Assembly (NCBI GenBank): GCA_965218045.1
Contig: CBDCJX010000009.1
Coordinates: 714,929 to 778,928, forward strand
DNA length: 64,000 nt
Direction of reading: 5' to 3'
Source of the DNA: CAVRCA01 sp965218045
Lineage (GTDB): Bacteria; Pseudomonadota; Alphaproteobacteria; Acetobacterales; Acetobacteraceae
Position 1 is the first letter of the stretch. Each line of letters starts with the position of its first letter. Shown in pieces: positions 41,942-49,604 of this stretch. Both the position numbers and the translations under genes were made by a program. A model generated the notes under the pieces. It made no database searches. It was not told where the DNA came from and was given only the letters and a program-made list of their open reading frames with translations.

Positions 41942-42727
41942 ATGGACGGCAACGCGCGGATCAACGTCTCCGGCCTTTCGGTGTTCTTCCCGCTGTATCA
42001 TGGCGGCAGCCGCAGCCTGAAGAAGACCGTGCTCGCCGCCGCTTCGGGCCATCTCGGTCAGGACGGGCAGAACCGCGTCGTCGTGCAAGCGTTGCGCGAG
42101 ATCTCGTTCACCCTCAGCAGCGGCGACCGGCTGGGGCTGATCGGCAGCAACGGCGCCGGCAAGACCACGTTGCTGCGCACCCTCGCCGGGATCTACGAGC
42201 CGGTGCTGGGCAAGCTGCGCATCCAGGGCAGCCTCAACGCGCTGCTCGACCCCAATCTCGGCATGAATCCCGGCCTCACCGGGCGCGAGAACATCCGCCT
42301 GCGCGGCCAATACAGCGGCATGCCAACCTTCATGCTGAAGCGGCTGGAGGATGACGTCGCCAGTTTCGCCGAGCTCGGCGATTTCATCGATCTGCCGGTG
42401 CGCATCTACAGCTCGGGCATGGTGGTGCGGCTCGGCTTCGCCCTCGCCACCTCGATCCGGCCGCAAATCCTGCTGATGGATGAATGGTTCCTCGCCGGCG
42501 ATGCCAATTTCATCGAGAAGGCCCGCGTGCGACTGGAGGACATGGTGCGCGGCGCGGAAATCCTGGTGCTGTCCACGCATATGGAGACCGCGGTGCGCGA
42601 TTGGTGCACCCGCGTGCTGTGGATGGAGCAGGGCCAGATCAAGGAAGACGGCCCCGCGCTCGAGGTGATGGAGCGCTATCTCGGCCGTCCGGTCGCGGTG
42701 AAACCGCCGGAACCCGCGCTGGCCTGA
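41942..42727 (+). CDS. ABC exporter ATPase for polysaccharide (Wzt/KpsT type)
   Basis: A 261-residue ATPase. Walker A is GLIGSNGAGKTTLLRTLAGI near residue 67; Walker B is ILLMDEWFLAGD; the signature region reads IYSSGMVVRLGFALATS, the form typical of the RfbE/TagH/KpsT group. It lacks the long C-terminal carbohydrate-binding domain of many Wzt proteins, so like KpsT or short RfbE it probably does not read the chain end. It powers the permease encoded directly upstream. ligD starts 33 bases downstream. Confidence 0.92.
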   Translation: MDGNARINVSGLSVFFPLYHGGSRSLKKTVLAAASGHLGQDGQNRVVVQALREISFTLSSGDRLGLIGSNGAGKTTLLRTLAGIYEPVLGKLRIQGSLNALLDPNLGMNPGLTGRENIRLRGQYSGMPTFMLKRLEDDVASFAELGDFIDLPVRIYSSGMVVRLGFALATSIRPQILLMDEWFLAGDANFIEKARVRLEDMVRGAEILVLSTHMETAVRDWCTRVLWMEQGQIKEDGPALEVMERYLGRPVAVKPPEPALA

Positions 42728-42759
42728 AAACCCGCCAAGCATGGCGGCGTTGCCTGAAA

Positions 42760-45348
42760 ATGCCTCGATCGCCGGTCACCACCACCCGGGACACGTCGAT
42801 CCGGACCTATCGCGCCCGGCGCGACTTCGCGGCCACGCCCGAGCCGGCGCCGCGCGAGCCGAGCGCCGCCGCCACCGCGCCGATCTTCGTGGTGCAAAAG
42901 CACGACGCTCGCCGGCTGCACTGGGATTTCCGCCTCGAACACGGTGGCGTGCTGTGGAGCTGGGCGGTGCCGAAAGGGCCGTCGCTCGACCCGGCGGACA
43001 AGCGCCTCGCGGTGCGCACCGAGGATCATCCGCTCGACTACGCCGATTTCTCCGGCACCATCCCCGAGGGTCATTACGGCGCCGGCACCGTCGAGACCTG
43101 GGATCGTGGCACTTGGGAATCGCAGGGTGCGGACGCCGTCACCGCGCTCGACAAGGGCGAGCTCAAGTTCGTGCTGCATGGGGCGCGGTTGGCCGGCAAG
43201 TTCGTGCTGGTCCGGCTCAAGCCCCGCCCCAAGGAGAGGGCCGAGAACTGGCTGCTGATCAAGGAGCATGACACGCTCGAGGAACCCGGCGTCGATGCCG
43301 CCGTGCTGGAGCAGCGCAGCGCGCCGCCGCAAGCGCCGGCCAAGAAGGTCGCCGCGAAGCCGCCGGCGCGGGACGCGGCCTCCGGCATACCGGATGCGAC
43401 GCGCGGGAAACTGCCGGACACGTTGAGCCCGCAACTCGCGACGACGGTCGCCGAACCGCCGCAGGGCGCAGCCTGGCTCAGCGAGGTCAAGTTCGACGGC
43501 TACCGGCTCATCGCGATCAAGCACGAAAAATCGGTTCGCCTGCTCACCCGCAACGGCCACGACTGGACCGCGCGGCTGCCGAGCATCGCCCGCGCGGTCG
43601 GCAGGCTTGCTGCACCGAACATGGTGCTGGATGGCGAGCTGGTGGCGTTGCGCGAGGATGGCGTGTCGAGCTTCGCCCTGCTGCAACAGGCGCTGTCCGA
43701 CGGCCGCGACGACACGCTGTTCTTCTACGCGTTCGACCTGCCGTATCTCGACGGCTGGGATCTGCGCGCCAGCCGGCTCGCCGCGCGCAAGCAGGCACTG
43801 AGCACGTTATCCGATTGGCGCGGCGCGTTGCGTTACAGCGATCATTTCATCGGCAACGTCCACGCGATGCGGCGCCAAGCCTGCGGCATGGGCCTGGAAG
43901 GCATCATCTGCAAGCAGGCCGACGCGCCGTATCGCTCCGGGCGCGGTGGGACCTGGCTCAAGGTCAAGTGCCAGGGGCGCGAGGAGTTCATCGTGCTCGG
44001 CTTCACCCCGCCCGCCGGCTCCCGCACCGGGCTCGGCGCGCTGCATATGGGCTATCGCGATCCCGAGGGAGCCTTGCAATACGTCGGCGGCGTCGGCACC
44101 GGCTTCACCGTCAAGGAACTTACCGCCTTGCGTCGACGGCTCGATAAGCTGGTGGCCGAACCGCCGCCGGGCCTGGTATACGCCGGCGAGAAGCCGGAGA
44201 GCGGGATCACCTGGGTGCGGCCGGAGCTGGTCGCGGAGGTGCAGTTCATCGGCTGGTCGGGGTCGGGGCGCATCCGTCACGCCACCTATCTCGGGCAACG
44301 CGAGGACAAGTCGCCGAACGAGGTGGTGCGGCCGATCGCGGATGCCAACGAGAAGCGCGTCCCGTTCGCGCGGCCGGCGGGCGCGACGATCGTCAGCACC
44401 AGGCCGTTGAAGTCGTCCGCCAAAAAGCCGCCGGCGCGGATCACCGCCCCCGCGGCACGGCGCGCCGATGACACGTTCGATGGCGTGCGTCTCACCCATG
44501 CCGAGCGCGAACTCTGGCCGGGGATCACCAAGCGCGATCTGGCGGAATACTGGCGCGCCGTGGCCGAGCACGCGTTGCCCGAGATCGCCGGGCGGCCGCT
44601 GGCGCTGGTGCGTTGTCCCGCCGGCATCGACGGCCAGCGCTTCTTTCAGAAGCACGGCAAGCCCGGTTTTCCGAGCGAAATCCGCGCCGACGCGGTGGCG
44701 GGCGCGCCGTATCTGGCGATCGACGACCTCTCCGGCTTGATCGCCTGCGCGCAGGTCGCCGCCATCGAGCTGCACGCCTGGGGCTCGCGCGAAAGCGATG
44801 GCGAACGTCCTGACCGCCTGGTGTTCGACCTCGACCCGGCGGACGACGTGGAGTTCGCCGAGACCGTGCGTGCCGCGCACGAAGTCCGCGAGCGGCTGCG
44901 CGCGGCCGGCCTCGACTCGTTCTGCCGCACGACGGGCGGCAAGGGCCTGCACATCGTCGCCCCGCTGCGACCCGCCGCGGCTTGGGACACCGCGCGGCCC
45001 TGGTGTCGCGGCTTCGCCGAAGCGATGGCGGCGGACAGCCCGGATCGTTTCGTCTCCCGCCTGGCCAAGCAGGAGCGTGGCGGCAAGATCCTGGTCGATT
45101 GGCTGCGCAACGGCCTCGGCTCCACCGCTGTCGCATCGTTCTCGCCGCGGGCGCGGCCGGGTGCCACGGTAGCGACGCGGCTCGCTTGGCACGAGGTCGT
45201 AGCGTCGCTCGATCCCGCCACGTTCACCATCGCCAGCGTGCCGCCCCGGCTTCGGCGGCAGCGCGCCGATCCGTGGGCCGAGCTCGACAAGCTTGACCAG
45301 ACGCTCCCCGAGCCCGAGGCTCGCGGACGAACGAAACGGAGGCGATGA
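42760..45348 (+). CDS. ligD: Multifunctional DNA ligase D (NHEJ)
   Basis: An 862-residue LigD with three modules in the order phosphoesterase, ligase, polymerase. The 3'-phosphoesterase (about residues 40-170) has VVQKHDARRLHWDFRLEHGG and GTIPEGHYGAGTV. The ATP-dependent ligase has its catalytic Lys in WLSEVKFDGYRLI (Lys244) and EGIICKQADAPY. The archaeo-eukaryotic primase-like polymerase (about 555-850) has IELHAWG, LVFDLDPADDV with the metal-binding aspartates and GGKGLHIVAPL. With Ku it repairs double-strand breaks by end joining. The ATG at 42760 is chosen; upstream in-frame sequence overlaps the exporter ATPase. The stop overlaps the ku start. Confidence 0.95.
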   Translation: MPRSPVTTTRDTSIRTYRARRDFAATPEPAPREPSAAATAPIFVVQKHDARRLHWDFRLEHGGVLWSWAVPKGPSLDPADKRLAVRTEDHPLDYADFSGTIPEGHYGAGTVETWDRGTWESQGADAVTALDKGELKFVLHGARLAGKFVLVRLKPRPKERAENWLLIKEHDTLEEPGVDAAVLEQRSAPPQAPAKKVAAKPPARDAASGIPDATRGKLPDTLSPQLATTVAEPPQGAAWLSEVKFDGYRLIAIKHEKSVRLLTRNGHDWTARLPSIARAVGRLAAPNMVLDGELVALREDGVSSFALLQQALSDGRDDTLFFYAFDLPYLDGWDLRASRLAARKQALSTLSDWRGALRYSDHFIGNVHAMRRQACGMGLEGIICKQADAPYRSGRGGTWLKVKCQGREEFIVLGFTPPAGSRTGLGALHMGYRDPEGALQYVGGVGTGFTVKELTALRRRLDKLVAEPPPGLVYAGEKPESGITWVRPELVAEVQFIGWSGSGRIRHATYLGQREDKSPNEVVRPIADANEKRVPFARPAGATIVSTRPLKSSAKKPPARITAPAARRADDTFDGVRLTHAERELWPGITKRDLAEYWRAVAEHALPEIAGRPLALVRCPAGIDGQRFFQKHGKPGFPSEIRADAVAGAPYLAIDDLSGLIACAQVAAIELHAWGSRESDGERPDRLVFDLDPADDVEFAETVRAAHEVRERLRAAGLDSFCRTTGGKGLHIVAPLRPAAAWDTARPWCRGFAEAMAADSPDRFVSRLAKQERGGKILVDWLRNGLGSTAVASFSPRARPGATVATRLAWHEVVASLDPATFTIASVPPRLRRQRADPWAELDKLDQTLPEPEARGRTKRRR

Positions 45349-46301
45349 TGGCGGCGCGGCCAATCTGGCGCGGGCATTTGCGCCTGGCCTTGGTATCCTG
45401 CCCGGTGGCGCTGTACAGCGCGCGGCACGATCGCGGCAACATCCGGTTCCACCTCATCAACCCGACGACCGGCCATCGGGTGCGCATGATCACGCTCGAT
45501 GCCGAGACCGACGAGGAACTCAAGCGCGGCGACCTGGTGAAGGGCTACGAGTTCAAGAAGGACCACTACCTCATCATGACGGAGGAGGATTTCGAGAGCG
45601 CGCGGGTGGAGAGCTCCACCACGATGACGGTGGACAAGTTCGTGCCCGCCGAGTCGATCGATCCAATCTATTACGATTCCAGCTATTTCCTCGTCCCCGA
45701 CGGCGAGGCCGGCCAGGATGTCTACGCCGTACTGCGCGATGCCATCGCCAAGACCAAGCGAGTGGCGCTGTCCCGCGTGGTCATCGCCCGACGCGAGCGG
45801 ACCATCGCGCTGATGCCGATGCAGAGCGGCATGGTGGTCCACACTCTGCACGAGGAGCGCGACATCAACAGCCCGAACGCGCTGTTCGAGCCGGTCGCCG
45901 AGGTCGAGCCGGCCGCCGACATGGTGCAACTGGCGGTCCAGCTCATCGACCGGCAGACCGGGCGCTACGATCCCGCCGATTTCGAGGATCGCTACGAGGC
46001 CCGGCTACGCGAGCTGATCGAGGCCAAGCTCAAGGGCGAAGGCATCGAACCCGAGCCGGACGCGGACTCGGATCGGGGCAATGTCATCGACCTGATGGCG
46101 GCGCTCAAGCAGAGCCTCGGCCAGGGGGCGGCGAAACCCTCGTCCAAGGCACCCGCCACCGCCAAGGCGCAGGCGACCGCGCCGGCCAAGAAGACGGCGG
46201 CCGCCAAGGAGAAGCCCGGGAAGACCGCGGCGGCCAAGCCTCGAGGCGATGGGCCGGCGGCCAAGCGCGCCGCGCGGAACGCGCCTAGGAAGGCTGGCTG
46301 A
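45345..46301 (+). CDS. ku: Ku DNA end-binding protein
   Basis: A 318-residue bacterial Ku. The family begins ARPIWRGHLRLALVSCPVAL and has RVRMITLDAETDEELKRGDL, VKGYEFKKDHYLIMTEEDFE, AESIDPIYYDSSYFLVPD and RERTIALMPMQSGMVVHTLH. The Ku core ends near residue 250; a Lys/Ala/Pro-rich basic tail follows (APAKKTAAAKEKPGKTAAAK), which in known Ku proteins binds DNA and can recruit LigD. The homodimeric ring threads onto broken ends. The start overlaps ligD (ATGATG), so the pair is coupled. Confidence 0.95.
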   Translation: MMAARPIWRGHLRLALVSCPVALYSARHDRGNIRFHLINPTTGHRVRMITLDAETDEELKRGDLVKGYEFKKDHYLIMTEEDFESARVESSTTMTVDKFVPAESIDPIYYDSSYFLVPDGEAGQDVYAVLRDAIAKTKRVALSRVVIARRERTIALMPMQSGMVVHTLHEERDINSPNALFEPVAEVEPAADMVQLAVQLIDRQTGRYDPADFEDRYEARLRELIEAKLKGEGIEPEPDADSDRGNVIDLMAALKQSLGQGAAKPSSKAPATAKAQATAPAKKTAAAKEKPGKTAAAKPRGDGPAAKRAARNAPRKAG

Positions 46302-46514
46302 TACCTAAATGCAACACTGCGGCGCACCCGCATCACAAATCGGTCTCGGACTGTTGCGGGTGTCAAGAAGTTGTGGCCTTAATTCCTGACTGGCTAGGGC
46401 CGAGATGGATCGGGCCGCGTGCAAGCCGCGCTGCTTGTGCTGCAGGACCATCGATCCGGAACAACGCGCCAGGCCGGATAAGACTGCGAACCGACCTGCA
46501 GAAGGACGTCCCTC
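46302..46514. other. Intergenic region after ku
   Basis: About 210 bases with no gene recognised. CACCCGCA at 46325 and TGCGGGTG at 46355 form an eight-base inverted repeat with a 22-base loop, which may help end the ligD-ku transcript. The promoter of the next gene should lie in the last 100 bases, but no convincing -35/-10 pair was seen. Confidence 0.4.
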
Positions 46515-46907
46515 ATGCTAAAGCGCCTGTTCTTGACCGCCTCGGCCAGCCTGATGGCGGTCGCGTGCTCCCAGGCATCGGCCTGGAACCCGCCGACCCG
46601 AGCCAGCACCGCGGTCGACGGCACCTACACCGGCACCGGCGTGATGACCAAGCAGGCGGCACAGCCGTTCTGCGAGAGCACCACGTCCTTTGCATTCTCC
46701 AAACCCAAGTTGCGGGTGCAGAACGCCGCCGTGATCTGGCCGGCCAGCGGCACCGTGACCGCGACCTTGCCGGTGGCGGCGGACGGCACGTTCTATGGCC
46801 AATACGGTACCAATTCGCTCAGCGGCCGCATCACCGGCTCGCATATCGACGCGTTCTCGGACAGCTCCTCCTGCGGCACGACCTTGAGCCTCGACAAGAG
46901 TTCCTGA
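46515..46907 (+). CDS. Small secreted protein, unknown
   Basis: A 130-residue protein with a signal sequence (KRLFLTASASLMAVACSQAS). MAVAC could act as a lipobox, or cleavage may occur at QASA. The mature part is rich in Thr, Ser and Gly with short strand-like pieces (GTYTGTGVMTKQ, GTVTATLPVAADGTFYGQYG) and two cysteines, suggesting a small beta-sandwich. I do not recognise the family. A strong intrinsic terminator follows at 46973, so it is probably a single-gene transcript. Confidence 0.65.
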   Translation: MLKRLFLTASASLMAVACSQASAWNPPTRASTAVDGTYTGTGVMTKQAAQPFCESTTSFAFSKPKLRVQNAAVIWPASGTVTATLPVAADGTFYGQYGTNSLSGRITGSHIDAFSDSSSCGTTLSLDKSS

Positions 46908-46972
46908 GCGCTTCCGCCGGCAAGCCCCGCTGCCGCCGTTGATCGGCGGACCAGCGGCCCCGAAAACGATCT

Positions 46973-47014
46973 GAAAGCCCCGCCGGAGAATCCGGCGAGG
47001 GCTTTCTTGTTTTT
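46973..47014 (+). terminator. Intrinsic terminator
   Basis: GAAAGCCCCGCCGG at 46973 pairs with CCGGCGAGGGCTTTC ending at 47006, around AGAAT, and is followed by TTGTTTT. A G+C-rich stem and a T run make this the clearest terminator in the window. It should end transcription of the small secreted protein gene. Confidence 0.85.
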
Positions 47015-47100
47015 GCCACCTCGTCCCGTGCACCATGACGCGGGCCCCGCGTTTCGCAACCGAGCCCGGTCGGGATGACTGCGTTCGAGGGAGCAACCGG

Positions 47101-47442
47101 ATGGGTATCGCGCGGGCTGTCACCGTCCTCGTCGTGCTGGCGACGCTTGGAGCGTGCAGCGCCGAGCCGACGGTGCGGGACGCGGGCGGCGACAGCTACG
47201 TGGTGACCGGCCGATCCTCCAACAGCTCCACGGGGATATTGCTGGCGCAGAACGCGGCGCTGCGCAACGCGCGCTCGTTCTGCACCGCGCAAGGTCGTCG
47301 CTTCCTGCCGCTCAACACAAGCGTCAGCGAGGAGCGCTTTGCGCAGAGCCTCGCCTACACCGTCCATTTCCGCTGCCCTCTGCCGCGCTCACCCGAGTTG
47401 CAGCAACCTGTCGTGAAGCAGTTCCCCGACGATCTCGTCTGA
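47101..47442 (+). CDS. Small lipoprotein, unknown
   Basis: A 113-residue protein with a signal peptide ending in the lipobox LATLGAC (Cys near residue 20). The mature part has DSYVVTGRSSNSSTGILLAQ, NAALRNARSFCTAQGRRFLP and VHFRC with two conserved-looking Cys residues. The pattern resembles small periplasmic lipoproteins of unknown function. The ATG at 47101 places the signal at the N-terminus; a longer frame from 47035 adds a charged leader. It lies between a terminator and the enolase-superfamily gene. Confidence 0.7.
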   Translation: MGIARAVTVLVVLATLGACSAEPTVRDAGGDSYVVTGRSSNSSTGILLAQNAALRNARSFCTAQGRRFLPLNTSVSEERFAQSLAYTVHFRCPLPRSPELQQPVVKQFPDDLV

Positions 47443-47500
47443 CCCTAGCCACCCGCAGCCTCGGCCGCCTAACCTCGGGACACAACGGGGAGGAACGGCG

Positions 47501-48595
47501 ATGACCGACATGACCATCCGCGACGTGCGCGTCACCCTGGCGCATGTGCCGTGGCCCAATGATCCGATGTTCACCGCGCAACATTTCGCGCCGCATCGCG
47601 ACCTGCTCGTCCTGGAGGTGGAAACCGCCGGCGGGATCATCGGCATGGGCTACCTGCACCTGCTGGCCTCGCCGGTGCTGCGCACGATCGCGACCTGCAT
47701 CGAGGAAGCCGTCACCCCGCGCGTGAAAGGCAAGGACGCCACCGCGGTCGAGGCGATCTGGCGCGACCTGTGGCGCGCCACCTACACCGCGGGGCGCGGC
47801 GGCATCGCGATGATGGCGATCTCGGCACTCGACATCGCGTTGTGGGATGCGGTGGGCAAGCGCGCGGGGATGCCGCTGCATCGGCTCTGGGGGCATTATC
47901 GCTCGGAGATACCCGCTTATGGCAGCGGCTGCTGGCGCGTGCTCGGCGGCGACGGGATGATCGAGAAAGCGCGGAAATTCGTCGCGCAAGGTTTCAAGGC
48001 GATCAAGATGCAGGTTGCGCACGTCCACGATCGTCGCACCGATCTTGCCAATGTACGCCGGATGCGCGAGGCGCTCGGACCCGACATCGAGATCATGATC
48101 GACGTCAACATGGGCTGGGACGCGGACACCGCGATCCAGATGGGTCGCCGGTTCGAGGAGTACGACATCTACTGGCTCGAGGAGCCGGTGATCGCCGACG
48201 ATTTCGCGGGCTACATGCGTATCTGCGACGCGCTCGACCTGCGCATCGTCGGCGGCGAGACGCATTTCACCCGCTTCGACCTGCGCCCGTTCCTGGAGAA
48301 CCCGAAGCTCGGCATCCTGCAGCCCGATCCGATGCGCGGCGGCCTGACCGAGCTGCGCAAGATCGCCACCTTGGCCGACACCTGGGGCATGACAATGGCG
48401 CCGCACCTGTTCCCCGAGCTGAACGTGCAGGTGATGGCAGCGATCCCGAATGGAAGCTGGATCGAGCACATGGGTTTTCTCGACGACCTGTTCGTCGAGA
48501 TGCCGCGCATCGCCGATGGTGTTATTACCGTACCGGAACGACCGGGACACGGGCTGGCATTCCGCGAAGACGTGTTGCGGGAGTATCGGATCTGA
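47501..48595 (+). CDS. Mandelate racemase/muconate lactonizing enzyme family protein
   Basis: A 364-residue enolase-superfamily enzyme that starts reactions by taking the proton next to a carboxylate. The catalytic Lys is in GFKAIKMQVAHV (KxK-like position near residue 169), and metal ligands are in IMIDVNMGWD, WLEEPV and VGGETHF (Asp, Glu, Glu). A conserved His in MAPHLFPELN completes the MR-type site. This layout fits an acid sugar dehydratase or racemase; the substrate is not evident. RBS GGAG lies close upstream of the ATG at 47501. No clear partner genes. Confidence 0.9.
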   Translation: MTDMTIRDVRVTLAHVPWPNDPMFTAQHFAPHRDLLVLEVETAGGIIGMGYLHLLASPVLRTIATCIEEAVTPRVKGKDATAVEAIWRDLWRATYTAGRGGIAMMAISALDIALWDAVGKRAGMPLHRLWGHYRSEIPAYGSGCWRVLGGDGMIEKARKFVAQGFKAIKMQVAHVHDRRTDLANVRRMREALGPDIEIMIDVNMGWDADTAIQMGRRFEEYDIYWLEEPVIADDFAGYMRICDALDLRIVGGETHFTRFDLRPFLENPKLGILQPDPMRGGLTELRKIATLADTWGMTMAPHLFPELNVQVMAAIPNGSWIEHMGFLDDLFVEMPRIADGVITVPERPGHGLAFREDVLREYRI

Positions 48596-48624
48596 GGCTC
48601 GGCCGGCGTCGGCCGTGACCCGCG

Positions 48625-48696
48625 CTTGTCCTCGCGAGCCGCCTTCGCGATGACGATGTTGGGTTGGTTCCAGCCCCACCAGAACAGCTCTGACGG
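48625..48696. repeat. Partial palindromic repeat with shared flank
   Basis: CTCGCGAGCCGCCTTCGCGATGAC forms a short palindrome, and the following GATGTTGGGTTGG plus about 35 bases matches the sequence after the repeat at 12394-12490 (GATGTTGGGTCGA and so on). It lies just 3' of the unknown gene at 48755-49471, whose paralogue carries the fuller repeat inside its frame. Confidence 0.55.
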
Positions 48697-48754
48697 CGGA
48701 TGGTGGTAATATTAACAATTCGGAACGATTAGGTCGCGCGTCGAGCCGACGCGT

Positions 48755-49471
48755 TCACCCCGGCTCGAAAAGTCCGCCCGGCGGGCCGCGGACGACCCAC
48801 GGCAGCTGGTCGACCCGCCGGGCGGCACGACGACGGCGGGAACGGCCGGTCGCTTGCGGCGCCTCGGCGGAACTTCGGTCGGGCGCACCGGCGCAAGCGG
48901 TCGCACCGGGATCGGCGGATGCTACCGCGCCGGCGGGCGAGGCCGTGGCGCGCTTACGCGGCCGGAGCAAGAGGGGGTGTTCGGATAGCCTGATGCCCAG
49001 CATCTGACAGAGCGGGCGCAGCAGCCGCCCCATCTGCGGCGCGGCTTCCAGCAGCGCCACCATCTCCGGGTCGGACAGCAGATGGTTCAGCTGACTGCCA
49101 TAGACCGCCGCCTCCGGCACCAGCCGCAACAGCCAGGCAAGGCCGCGCGGCAGACGCTCAGCCGGACGATCCGCCGGATCATCCGACTTGCGCCGCTTGG
49201 CTTGCCGCTCGGCGCGGGACTCCGTCGGCTGGTCGGACGCATCCGATGCGGACACCCGCGCGGCGGCCGGGAGCTCGCCCGACTGGACCCGGGCGGCCAG
49301 CTTGGCGAACCGCGCGCCGGTGCGGCGCAGCCGCATCCAGATCAGGTTGGCAATGGCCACGGCAATCCAGCGCCTGGCACTGCGCGCGGCAGCGGCCTGG
49401 CACAGTGCCTCAATGATGAGGGCGAAGCGCTCGATGAGGGGTGGGAGGGTGTATGTCACGACAAACAACAT
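48755..49471 (-). CDS. Conserved unknown protein, copy 2
   Basis: A 238-residue protein, paralogue of the product of 11855-12718. From ERQAKRRKSDDPADRPAERL through RLPRGLAWLLRLVPEAAVYG and APQMGRLLRPLCQMLGIRLS the two are nearly identical, even at silent positions. The N-terminus (MLFVVTYTLPPLIERFALII) and the Arg/Ala-rich C-terminus differ. No signal peptide, membrane helix or catalytic signature was seen; the core looks like amphipathic helices. The bases after the stop (GCGACCTAATCGTTCCGA) also match those after copy 1. It is downstream of pepN on the same strand, 133 bases away. Confidence 0.65.
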   Translation of the reverse strand: MLFVVTYTLPPLIERFALIIEALCQAAAARSARRWIAVAIANLIWMRLRRTGARFAKLAARVQSGELPAAARVSASDASDQPTESRAERQAKRRKSDDPADRPAERLPRGLAWLLRLVPEAAVYGSQLNHLLSDPEMVALLEAAPQMGRLLRPLCQMLGIRLSEHPLLLRPRKRATASPAGAVASADPGATACAGAPDRSSAEAPQATGRSRRRRAARRVDQLPWVVRGPPGGLFEPG

Positions 49472-49604
49472 ATGTTAGATGCCACCGGTGTCGCAAGCAA
49501 AAACTGTTAGTTACCCTCACGCCGAACGCCGCGCTCGACCCTTCTCGGCCAGCGGGAGAGTCATCGGTACGGCGGCTGGTAACAGCGCGTGCCCGTCGCC
49601 GGTA

